Assembly (NCBI GenBank): GCA_032654645.1
Contig: JAULAW010000005.1
Coordinates: 186,001-250,000 of the forward strand
Direction: 5' to 3'
Length of the DNA stretch: 64,000 bases
Source: CAITJF01 sp032654645
Lineage (GTDB): Bacteria; Pseudomonadota; Gammaproteobacteria; Burkholderiales; Gallionellaceae
In this document: one piece after another, positions 1 to 7,077 of the stretch
Layout of the letters: every line of letters begins with the position of its first letter
Position numbering within the stretch: the stretch's first letter is position 1
Program-made: the position numbers and the translations under genes
Notes under the pieces: generated by a model
What the model was told of the DNA's origin: nothing
Databases searched by the model: none
Seen by the model: only the letters and a program-made list of their open reading frames with translations

Positions 1-462
1 TATACCCCCGAACCCGCCAAGGCATTGCAAAGCATTACGTACTTAAGCAATGAAGTAACCTTGGGGTGGCTATTCAGGAACATGCACCGGTGGGCCTCCA
101 CACTTCTTCTCGCAACCGTATTTTCCCATATGGTCATCGTGTTCTATTTGAAAGCCTACCAGAGCCCCAGGAAGCTTACCTGGCTGTCCGGAGTTTCCCA
201 GTTGCTCATGGTGTTCTTCATGGTTGTAACCGGGCTGATTCTCCCATGGGATTGGAGATCCTATTGGTCTTTTGCGATATGGATGGATTACGTTGGAACA
301 TGGGCAATTGGGGGAGAGTCCTTCAAGGAAGTGTTGCTTGATACCTTTACCATTAATGCAGCATATTTCACCCATATATTGGTAATCCCTTTAATTCTCG
401 CAGTCCTATTGTCTTTTCACTTCAAAATGGTGAGGAGATATGGAATATCTAAGCCTCTATAA
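1..462 (+). CDS. Cytochrome b6-type subunit of a quinol:cytochrome c reductase (5' end outside window)
   Basis: The frame is open from base 1, so the gene starts upstream; 153 residues are visible. This is the four-helix haem-b half of a cytochrome bc complex, which oxidises quinol in the membrane. The haem ligand pairs are visible: His of MHRW and of FSHM are 14 residues apart, and His of YFTHI and of LSFHF are 15 apart. The longer second spacing is the b6f-type rather than the bc1-type pattern. LPWD after helix three is also typical. The protein ends with GISKPL, like cytochrome b6 (GISGPL), so the subunit is split and the next gene supplies the remaining helices. A Rieske gene is expected upstream, outside the window. 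Confidence 0.9.
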   Translation, partial: YTPEPAKALQSITYLSNEVTLGWLFRNMHRWASTLLLATVFSHMVIVFYLKAYQSPRKLTWLSGVSQLLMVFFMVVTGLILPWDWRSYWSFAIWMDYVGTWAIGGESFKEVLLDTFTINAAYFTHILVIPLILAVLLSFHFKMVRRYGISKPL

Positions 463-485
463 ATCTTCATGGGGGTGACTCAGAC

Positions 486-1166
486 ATGGCAAAGAAAAAA
501 ATAGAAATTATCATGGAGCCCAAGTACGCTCCCCCCTATCCGCAGTCGTTTTATCCTTTTTGGCCGAAACATGCGGTAAAGGCCGGCACGCTGATATCAA
601 TTATATTTTTGGGATTGTTATTGCTATCCTATTTCATCAGGGTGCCAATGGATCCCTCCATGCCGCCTATGCCTGATGAGGGCGCCTACGTACCCGCCCC
701 GGAGTGGTATCTGTTCTTTCTATTTCAGCCCTTCTGGTATCTGACAGGGGATAATGCCAAATGGTTACCGGTTGGCACATTTTGGCTTCCGCTCCTGGCA
801 GTGGCTTTCCTGTTTCTGGTGCCCGTTATTTTTCGGAAACGTAAAGACTCTCGCATTGGGGTCAAGATTTCTACAACAGTGACGCTTGTTGTTTTTATCG
901 GGCTGGTATGGGTTGTTCCCATGGGAGCAGTGGTAGGCAGTGGATCTCCCGCCAAGACCTTGGGCTGTCCCTCTTGCCACAATCCCATGATGGGCGAAAG
1001 GCAAGCACTACCTCCAGCCAACATGGGGGAATATTACAAGAAGGAACGCCAGCGGCAGGTCAACCTGGGTGGCTATAATGCAGGCAGTACCGATCACGCA
1101 GGCGGGTCTTACAAAGATGCGAATTGGCAACTGCGACATTTTTATGAACCTACGATGACATGGTGA
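486..1166 (+). CDS. Cytochrome bc complex subunit IV fused to a c-type haem domain
   Basis: 226 residues, starting 23 bases after the cytochrome b gene. The first ~150 residues carry three membrane helices and the Qo-site motif PEWY (residues 72-75), so this is the C-terminal half of cytochrome b. After the last helix comes one haem c site, CPSCH (161-165), followed by Met residues and a ~60-residue tail. The layout resembles QcrC of Gram-positive menaquinol:cytochrome c reductases, where subunit IV is fused to cytochrome c; the haem domain here is short and may be a minimal or divergent form. It presumably passes electrons from the Rieske protein to a periplasmic carrier. The family call is firm; the exact electron acceptor is unknown. 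Confidence 0.85.
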   Translation: MAKKKIEIIMEPKYAPPYPQSFYPFWPKHAVKAGTLISIIFLGLLLLSYFIRVPMDPSMPPMPDEGAYVPAPEWYLFFLFQPFWYLTGDNAKWLPVGTFWLPLLAVAFLFLVPVIFRKRKDSRIGVKISTTVTLVVFIGLVWVVPMGAVVGSGSPAKTLGCPSCHNPMMGERQALPPANMGEYYKKERQRQVNLGGYNAGSTDHAGGSYKDANWQLRHFYEPTMTW

Positions 1167-1198
1167 TCCCATGATTGGCAATGCTAAAGGTATTTTCT

Positions 1199-2482
1199 AT
1201 GCGAACAACCTTTAAATTTTCTCTGCATAAAACCAGTTATGAGCTGGTGTTTTTTTTGTGTGTGGCACTCATGGGCGGAGGAACAGCTTTCGCACAGCAT
1301 GATCACAACCAGGCTAATGCCAAAGACCAAATTAATGCCCATGACCATGGTAATGCCCACGACCAGATTAAGTCGGCAACCCCTGTCAAGGAAGTGGCGC
1401 TACCCGAAGGGCTCAGCTCGGCGCAGTCGATTGCCATAGACTCGACTGGGCGCATCTGGTTTACGGAGAAGGTGGGTAAAAAACTGGCCGTGTATGACCC
1501 GGAGAAAAAAGAGTTTGCAACCTATCCTCTTCCTTCCTCATGGGGGAAAATGGGATTTTCAAATATCACCTTGAGTCCCGATGGGGAAGTCTGGTTTACC
1601 GTGACCCGATGGGTTGAGGGTGCGGAAGAGCCGCATATACTGGGGCGATTTACACCTGCGGACGGGTATTTTACGAAGTATGCTATTCCTCATAACTCGA
1701 TTCCGGAAGAATTGATCGTAGATGCCAAGGGCACGATATGGTTTTTTGCCTCCAATAAAAACAATCTCTATCGCGTCGATCCCAAGACTTTTGCGCTTAA
1801 AGGGTATCCCATTCCTACCGCCAACGGGAACCCAAAGGCCTTGGCCGCCGATCAAAAAGGCCATATCTGGTTTGTCGAATCCAACGCCAATAAACTAGGA
1901 GAATTTATTCCAGAGCAGGAGGTGTTTCAAGAACATGAAGTGCTCACTCAATTTGCAAACCTGGGAAAAATCTCCATTGATAAGCACGGGAAAATATGGT
2001 TTGTGGAAGTGACGGCAAACAGGCTGGGGATGTTTTCTCCCGAGCAGAACCGTTTTGACGAGGCCATTATCCCCACCCCCGGCAGTTCGCCTGTTGCGCT
2101 TGTGAATGACGATAACGGAAATATTTGGTTTTTAGAATACAAAGGAAATAAAGTGGGTGTCTTTAATTCGGAGACGGCGACTTTTCATGAATACGACATT
2201 CCAAACTTCGGCAGTTTGCCGGCAGACATGTTGATAGATCGCAAGCGATCTTTAATCTGGTTCACTCAAAGCGCCACAGAAGCAAAGCGGTTGGGGATGC
2301 TTTCCATTAACGAAGCGCTGGCAGAAAAAACTAAGCAAGACAATGCTTCACAAAGCACATCTGTTGAGAAAGTGTCCAATGGGGGCATATCCAAATGGCT
2401 TGTGTTACTTGCAGTGATTATAGGTATCGCAGCGCTAGTCGGGTGGTTAACCAGAAAAACTCGCAAAGGCGGGCATTCATAG
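1199..2482 (+). CDS. Exported, membrane-anchored Vgb/NHL-type beta-propeller protein
   Basis: 427 residues from the ATG at 1199, chosen for the AAAGG eight bases upstream and the signal peptide that follows (cleavage near TAFAQ); TTG 1175 and ATG 1181 are alternatives. A His/Asp/Asn-rich linker follows, then about seven repeats with the IWFTE / IWFVE signature of streptogramin-lyase (Vgb) and NHL propellers. The C-terminus has one membrane helix and a basic tail, so the propeller is probably tethered on the periplasmic side. Its place directly after the bc-complex genes suggests an accessory or docking subunit rather than antibiotic lysis; this is inference. The His-rich linker could bind metal. 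Confidence 0.75.
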   Translation: MRTTFKFSLHKTSYELVFFLCVALMGGGTAFAQHDHNQANAKDQINAHDHGNAHDQIKSATPVKEVALPEGLSSAQSIAIDSTGRIWFTEKVGKKLAVYDPEKKEFATYPLPSSWGKMGFSNITLSPDGEVWFTVTRWVEGAEEPHILGRFTPADGYFTKYAIPHNSIPEELIVDAKGTIWFFASNKNNLYRVDPKTFALKGYPIPTANGNPKALAADQKGHIWFVESNANKLGEFIPEQEVFQEHEVLTQFANLGKISIDKHGKIWFVEVTANRLGMFSPEQNRFDEAIIPTPGSSPVALVNDDNGNIWFLEYKGNKVGVFNSETATFHEYDIPNFGSLPADMLIDRKRSLIWFTQSATEAKRLGMLSINEALAEKTKQDNASQSTSVEKVSNGGISKWLVLLAVIIGIAALVGWLTRKTRKGGHS

Positions 2483-2674
2483 GCCGGATTTTTTGGCATG
2501 CACTCCACCACGACAGCTTCATGCGATTGTGCTACAAAACCGCCAACAGCTTTTCCTGGGTTTATGCAACGTTCGGGCTATGACGCATCAAATAGTCATT
2601 TTCTGCCGATTCTACCTTGCTTACCGCAACCATGTAGTCGTGCCCTTCACCCCATTTCAGATAAGGATAACGTA

Positions 2675-3664
2675 GTGAAAATAGTAGCTGTATTTTGGAT
2701 AATTCTCGGTAGTTTCCTATGTTCCTCTTCTTGGGGGGCTGACGCCTTCAATTCCTTCAAAATGCCCACTGCATTTACTTTACCCACAAGAATTGTTATC
2801 GACAAAACAGACACCGTTTGGTTTATTGAGTCGAACCTTAATAAAATTGGCAGGTTTCAATCTGCCAAGGGTGTTTTTTCCGAACACAATATCCCCACCC
2901 CCTCAAGCGCACCATCGGATGTAACGATCAGCAGTACTGGCAAGCTATGGTTTACCGAATCAAATTCAAACCAGCTCGGCGTTCTCGATCCTGTCTCGCT
3001 GTCATTTAAGGAATACGATATTCCCACAATAGCAAGCAACCCTGGAAGGATTGCGTCTGACCTCCGGGGGAATATCTGGTTTACTGAATTTTATGGCAAT
3101 AAAGTTGGCATGTTCGACCCTCGCAAAGAGGTATTCCGGGAATATCCGGTTCCTACACCCGCCAGTCGTCCGTCGGGTATTGTCGTAGATAAAAAGGGTG
3201 TAGTGTGGTTCCTGGAAACCGAGGGTAATAAACTGGCCAGGTTAAACCCCCAAGATGGCGCGATTCATGAGTTCGAACTGCCGAAATCCTACGAGACCCC
3301 AAGGGACCTTACTATAGACGAGTCGGGAGCGCTCTGGTTTGGTGGCCACATAGGGCGCAATTTGATGAAATTTAACCCAGTGACGAAAAAATTCAAGCCC
3401 TTTCTAATGCCAAGTAGTGGTGCAATCGAAGGCTTGACCGTAGGAATTGACGGAAAAATATTTTGCACGCTCCTGACGAGCAGCAAGATAGCAGTGTTCG
3501 ACCCCTTAACCAGTGCGTTTTTGGAATTAGATGTAGGCATTGGCAAGAGTCAACCTAATGGCATTGACGCTGATTCAAGAGGGGATATCTGGTTTGCTGA
3601 TACGGCAAAGAATGCCTTGATCAAGTTGGATAAAAATATGGTGGAAAAACTGTGGGTAAAATAA
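2675..3664 (+). CDS. Second exported Vgb/NHL-type beta-propeller protein
   Basis: 329 residues from GTG 2675. This start is preferred because AAGGA lies about seven bases upstream and a clean signal peptide follows (cleavage near SSWGA); an upstream in-frame ATG at 2498 would add 59 unlikely residues. The mature part is almost wholly propeller, with repeated VWFIE, LWFTE and IWFTE blades and DIPT / PVPTP connectors. It is a paralogue of the preceding propeller but lacks the His-rich linker and the C-terminal helix, so it should be soluble in the periplasm. Its function is unknown; the operon position suggests a partner of the bc complex. Confidence 0.75.
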   Translation: MKIVAVFWIILGSFLCSSSWGADAFNSFKMPTAFTLPTRIVIDKTDTVWFIESNLNKIGRFQSAKGVFSEHNIPTPSSAPSDVTISSTGKLWFTESNSNQLGVLDPVSLSFKEYDIPTIASNPGRIASDLRGNIWFTEFYGNKVGMFDPRKEVFREYPVPTPASRPSGIVVDKKGVVWFLETEGNKLARLNPQDGAIHEFELPKSYETPRDLTIDESGALWFGGHIGRNLMKFNPVTKKFKPFLMPSSGAIEGLTVGIDGKIFCTLLTSSKIAVFDPLTSAFLELDVGIGKSQPNGIDADSRGDIWFADTAKNALIKLDKNMVEKLWVK

Positions 3665-3719
3665 GGCATTTAAGGCACTTGGGGTTGCCCAAGACTCCGG
3701 CATCGAAGGTGTGCAAAAT

Positions 3720-4235
3720 ATGAAAAAATACAAATGGGTAATAGGCATGCTTCTTTTTGTAATTGTTGCGGCAATTGGTGTACTGGCTATACCTAACCCG
3801 TTGGGTGCGCAGATACTGGCAGAAGCCAAGTACCGGGGCTATCTCTCCTATACCCCTGACGAGGCCGTTACCCTTGCCTATAGCCGATGCACCACCTGTC
3901 ATCCTGCTGAAAAGATGCTCAAATACTGCGCCCGGTGCGGTCCGCCTTTTATTGTCGTTTCCCATTCCATGAGAAAGTATGTGGAATTGTTGAACCAGAA
4001 AGGGGGGGAATTCAAGCCGTACTCAGATGCAGAGGTGGTTGCGATTACACAGGTTTGGAACGGCTTGGTCGGAAATTGGGAGCCTGATTGGGCAACGAAG
4101 GACATCAATAAGCTCTTGCAAGGCGATCATGCACTGATTCGTTTGGCCGAGACCCCATTGAAGGGAAGGCCAATAGAGATGGCGCTGAAGGATAAGAATG
4201 CACCAGGCGCGCATAAAGAGATACAGAGGCAGTAG
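3720..4235 (+). CDS. Membrane-anchored c-type cytochrome of the bc operon
   Basis: 171 residues from ATG 3720, with AAGGTG about eight bases upstream; the alternative GTG 3711 adds three residues. An N-terminal helix (residues ~5-25) without a clear cleavage site suggests a membrane anchor. One haem c motif, CTTCH, lies at 57-61. A second CxxC (CARCG, 70-73) has Gly where haem attachment would need His, so it may be a disulfide or metal site. This is the last gene of the apparent operon and could be the electron acceptor of the complex. No close family name is recognised. Confidence 0.7.
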   Translation: MKKYKWVIGMLLFVIVAAIGVLAIPNPLGAQILAEAKYRGYLSYTPDEAVTLAYSRCTTCHPAEKMLKYCARCGPPFIVVSHSMRKYVELLNQKGGEFKPYSDAEVVAITQVWNGLVGNWEPDWATKDINKLLQGDHALIRLAETPLKGRPIEMALKDKNAPGAHKEIQRQ

Positions 4236-4559
4236 CTTATAGTGTTAGCGCCGATTGAATATTGACCCGGGACGGGTAGCGGAAATTGTCAAGCCAGTTG
4301 TCACCTGAATCTTACATTTATCATTTATGCCGACATTTCATATTCCCCCTTTCGGTCGCTTTTTTCGGCGGCGAGTTGACCAGGGTTCAAATAAACACGC
4401 GGACAGGTTGCCAGTTTTGAGTGGCGCCGCTCCGACGCTTTGGGTGCCTTTTCTTTGCCGCTTCATACACGTTGACGTGCTTGTGTAGCAACGCGGCGTT
4501 CAAGCCCGCATGACACTCTGCGGGGGTAGCGAAGCGGATAGCGCTCTGAGCGTGATTTT

Positions 4560-4645
4560 TCTTTAGCCAACACGTTGAACAGCACTTCACCCAAGATGCT
4601 GCGTTCGGAATTGCCGGTACATAACACCAGCACGGTGCACTGCTT
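4560..4645 (-). pseudogene. arsC (arsenate reductase) N-terminal fragment
   Basis: In one minus-strand frame this stretch encodes VLVLCTGNSERSILGEV followed by LFNVLAKEK. That closely matches the P-loop start of the intact arsC at 14016-14618 (VLVLCTGNSARSILGEV). Upstream, the likely ATG at 4648-4650 lies in another frame, and downstream the similarity stops after about 30 codons. This is therefore a decayed fragment containing only the catalytic Cys loop. It suggests that a second arsC copy once lay next to phoB. Confidence 0.75.
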
Positions 4646-4784
4646 TTCATTCTTTCGTCCCTCCAGTTACGCCATCAACATTTTTTGCTTGGCACCTTGC
4701 AGGTATTCTGAATCCCACCGCAACAGTTATTTACCTAAGCGCTGCTCAGAGACTCCCAAGTTCAACTGCGAGTGGCACGAACCG

Positions 4785-4817
4785 TTGTCATATCACTGTC
4801 ATAATTTTTTCATATCA
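4785..4817 (+). promoter_or_regulatory. Pho box (three 11-base units) upstream of phoB-like gene
   Basis: Three consecutive 11-base units are seen: TTGTCATATCA, CTGTCATAATT and TTTTCATATCA. The first two match the enterobacterial PhoB consensus (CTGTCATA units at 11-base phasing) almost perfectly. The site lies about 40 bases before the start of the response-regulator gene, which implies autoregulation. Confidence 0.8.
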
Positions 4818-4855
4818 TCATCTCTTGTTAGTAACGCGGAACACTGGAGAAAACC

Positions 4856-5542
4856 ATGGATGCAACTATCCTGCTGGTGGAAGACGAGCCGGCGATACTG
4901 GAGTTGCTGGCAATCAATGTGATGCAATGCGGCTACCGCGCGGTCCGGGCGCATGACGCCGCCGAAGCCATGGCCCACATCAGCCGTGCCTTGCCCGACC
5001 TGATCCTGCTCGACTGGATGTTGCCCGACGTCAGCGGGGTGGAGCTGGCGCGCCGCCTGCGCGCCGAGCCGCGCACGCGCGACATTCCCATCATCATGCT
5101 GACCGCGCGCGCCGATGAGCGCGACAAGGTGCTGGGGCTGGAATCCGGCGCGGACGACTACATCACCAAACCGTTTTCGCCGCGCGAACTGAAGGCGCGC
5201 ATCCGCGCCGTGCTGCGCCGCCGGGTGCCACAGGCAAGCGACGAGACGGTATCTGCCGGCGGGCTGGAGCTGTCGCCGGCCACGCACCGCATCAGCGCAA
5301 ATGGCGCGGTGGTTGACCTGGGGCCCACCGAGTTCCGCTTGCTGCATTTCTTCATGACCCATGCCGATCGCGTCTATAGCCGTTCGCAATTGCTCAACCA
5401 TGTATGGGGCGATCATGTGTTCGTGGAAGAGCGCACCGTAGATGTGCATATCCGCCGCCTGCGCCAGGCACTGGAGCCATCCGGCCTCGATGGCCTGATC
5501 CAGACTGTGCGCGGCAGCGGCTACCGTTTTTCATGCGACTAA
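4856..5542 (+). CDS. phoB: PhoB-like phosphate-regulon response regulator
   Basis: 228 residues. The N-terminal receiver domain has the acidic pair in LLVEDEP, the phospho-acceptor Asp in LLDWMLPD, the Thr in MLTARAD and Lys in ITKPFSP. The C-terminal OmpR/PhoB winged helix (residues ~130-228) ends with ERTVDVHIRRLRQAL and TVRGSGYRF. ATG 4856 follows GGAGAAAACC. It should activate transcription at Pho boxes when phosphate is scarce, and such boxes lie before this gene and before several downstream genes. A phoR sensor kinase, often next to phoB, is not present in the window. Confidence 0.9.
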   Translation: MDATILLVEDEPAILELLAINVMQCGYRAVRAHDAAEAMAHISRALPDLILLDWMLPDVSGVELARRLRAEPRTRDIPIIMLTARADERDKVLGLESGADDYITKPFSPRELKARIRAVLRRRVPQASDETVSAGGLELSPATHRISANGAVVDLGPTEFRLLHFFMTHADRVYSRSQLLNHVWGDHVFVEERTVDVHIRRLRQALEPSGLDGLIQTVRGSGYRFSCD

Positions 5543-5588
5543 CCTTCTCTTTTTTGAGTTTCACAATCGATACCTTTAAGGTTCGTTG

Positions 5589-5610
5589 CTGTCACAATTC
5601 TTTCATTTTT
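5589..5610 (+). promoter_or_regulatory. Pho box upstream of porin
   Basis: Two 11-base units, CTGTCACAATT and CTTTCATTTTT, lie about 85-100 bases before the porin start. A further single unit, CTGTCACGGTC, begins at 5643. The phasing and the TGTCA core match PhoB sites. Confidence 0.6.
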
Positions 5611-5692
5611 CCATCATCAATTTTTAACATTCGATGTTTAACCTGTCACGGTCGCACTATGGCGGCTTTCAAAATGACTGGGAGAATTGATG

Positions 5693-6853
5693 ATGCAAAA
5701 GAAACTAATTGTTGTCGCGCTGGCTGCGGCTATCGCTTTACCGGTGCCGGCTCTGGCCGATAACGCTAATGTAAATATCTACGGTGTGGCGAATCTTTCC
5801 TTCGACATGACCAACAACGGTAACAACGGCACGCAAGGCACCAGCACCAATAAAGTATCAAGCAGCGCTTCGCGCATCGGATTAAAGGGGGCGATAGACC
5901 TGGGCGACAATTTGAGCGCGGTTTGGCAAGTGGAAAGCCGGGTGGACATGGACAATGCAGGCGGCACATTCGGTTCGCGCAACACGTTTGCCGGTTTGAA
6001 AGGTGAGTCTTGGGGGCAACTGGTGTTGGGCCGCCACGATACGCCGTACAAGATTGCTACGCGCCGGCTGGATATTTTCGGCGATTCGATGGGCGACAAC
6101 CGCGCGCTGATGGGTGGCGGTATTAAAGGCAAGAATTCAGCTCTCCAGTTCGATGGGCGCCCCAACGATGTCGTGATGTACACCAGCCCGGCCATGAACG
6201 GCTTCACCGTAGCGGCGTCCTATGTTGCCGGAGCGGAGCTTGCCACCACTTCAACCAATATCAAGGGGCAAACCTGGTCGCTGGTCGGTATGTATGACAT
6301 CGGCCCGTTGTTTGCGAGCCTTGCTTATCAAGAAAACGATGTCGGCAGCTCCGCTACCGGCAATAACGCGGGCACCGCCACAGCAGGTACGGCAGGGGTA
6401 AAAGAAAGCGCATGGAAGGCGGGCGCCGGTTACAAGCTCGAAGCATTCGAAGCTGGTCTGGCTTACGAAAAAACCAATGACAATTTCAACACCGCCGGCA
6501 CTGTATATACATGTACGAGTGGCTCGACCGCCACCGACTGCTATGGCCACAATGCATGGTACTTGTCCGGCAAGTACAAACTGGCCAGCGGTGCAGTCAA
6601 ACTGGCGTATGCCAAGGCGGGTAACTTGGGCAACAAGGTGTCAAGCGGGGCGAGCCAATGGGTGGCAGGCTACGACCATAACTTGAACAAGAGCACCGTG
6701 CTATATGCGATTTACACAAAACTGTCCAACAACGTCAATGCTTCCTACGGCATCGCTGCTGGCGATGCTGGCATCAACTCCGGCTACGTCAATGCCAAGG
6801 GTGCAGATGCCGATCCGAGCGCATGGTCGTTGGGCGTGAAGCATAGCTTCTAA
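5693..6853 (+). CDS. Outer-membrane general porin (betaproteobacterial Porin_4 type)
   Basis: 386 residues from ATG 5693; GGAGA lies seven bases upstream, and ATG 5690 is equally in frame. A signal peptide ends at PVPALA, followed by the typical first strand NVNIYGVANLSF. The protein continues with the porin features SRIGLKGAIDLGDNLSAVW, FAGLKGESWGQLVLGR and a C-terminal Phe (LGVKHSF) that serves as the beta-barrel assembly signal. It probably forms a trimeric 16-strand channel. The Pho box upstream and the surrounding genes suggest a PhoE/OprP-like role in taking up phosphate or anions under starvation, but the protein itself belongs to the general porin family. Confidence 0.88.
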   Translation: MQKKLIVVALAAAIALPVPALADNANVNIYGVANLSFDMTNNGNNGTQGTSTNKVSSSASRIGLKGAIDLGDNLSAVWQVESRVDMDNAGGTFGSRNTFAGLKGESWGQLVLGRHDTPYKIATRRLDIFGDSMGDNRALMGGGIKGKNSALQFDGRPNDVVMYTSPAMNGFTVAASYVAGAELATTSTNIKGQTWSLVGMYDIGPLFASLAYQENDVGSSATGNNAGTATAGTAGVKESAWKAGAGYKLEAFEAGLAYEKTNDNFNTAGTVYTCTSGSTATDCYGHNAWYLSGKYKLASGAVKLAYAKAGNLGNKVSSGASQWVAGYDHNLNKSTVLYAIYTKLSNNVNASYGIAAGDAGINSGYVNAKGADADPSAWSLGVKHSF

Positions 6854-6890
6854 GCAGCAAGTCTCCTGCGGCCTCCTCCGGGCCATTTCG

Positions 6891-6916
6891 CGGGTGCCGT
6901 CAGGCACCCGTTTTTT
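6891..6916 (+). terminator. Rho-independent terminator after porin
   Basis: A perfect stem, CGGGTGCC / GGCACCCG, with a GTCA loop is followed directly by six T residues, about 40 bases after the porin stop codon. Confidence 0.92.
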
Positions 6917-6978
6917 ATTGGTGTGCCAGGCATGGCGCGTTGCGCGTGAGCACATTTGGCGGCTGCCGTGCAATAAAA

Positions 6979-7000
6979 CCGTCACAAAAAATTCATTGGC
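6979..7000 (+). promoter_or_regulatory. Possible weak Pho box upstream of the EAL-GGDEF gene
   Basis: CCGTCACAAAA followed by AATTCATTGGC resembles two PhoB half-sites at 11-base spacing, about 80 bases before the start at 7078. The match is weaker than at the other sites. Confidence 0.35.
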
Positions 7001-7077
7001 GCTAAACATTGGCGGATTAGCATACATTATCGCTAAAACACTCATGTTTGTTTTTGATGCCTGTCCGGAGACGCCTG

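Larger units (their letters stand above)
4236..4855. other. 620-base gap with an arsC relic and a Pho box
   Basis: No intact gene is seen between the cytochrome operon and the phoB-like gene. The stretch holds an arsC fragment on the minus strand (about 4560-4650) and a Pho-box-like triple repeat at 4785-4817, both listed separately. An 87-codon open frame on the minus strand (4387-4650) reads through the relic in the wrong frame and is not supported as a gene. Confidence 0.6.

Noticed and set aside
4387..4650. 87-codon minus-strand frame upstream of phoB
   Set aside because: It overlaps the arsC relic in the wrong frame; its product resembles nothing and the real similarity is in another frame.
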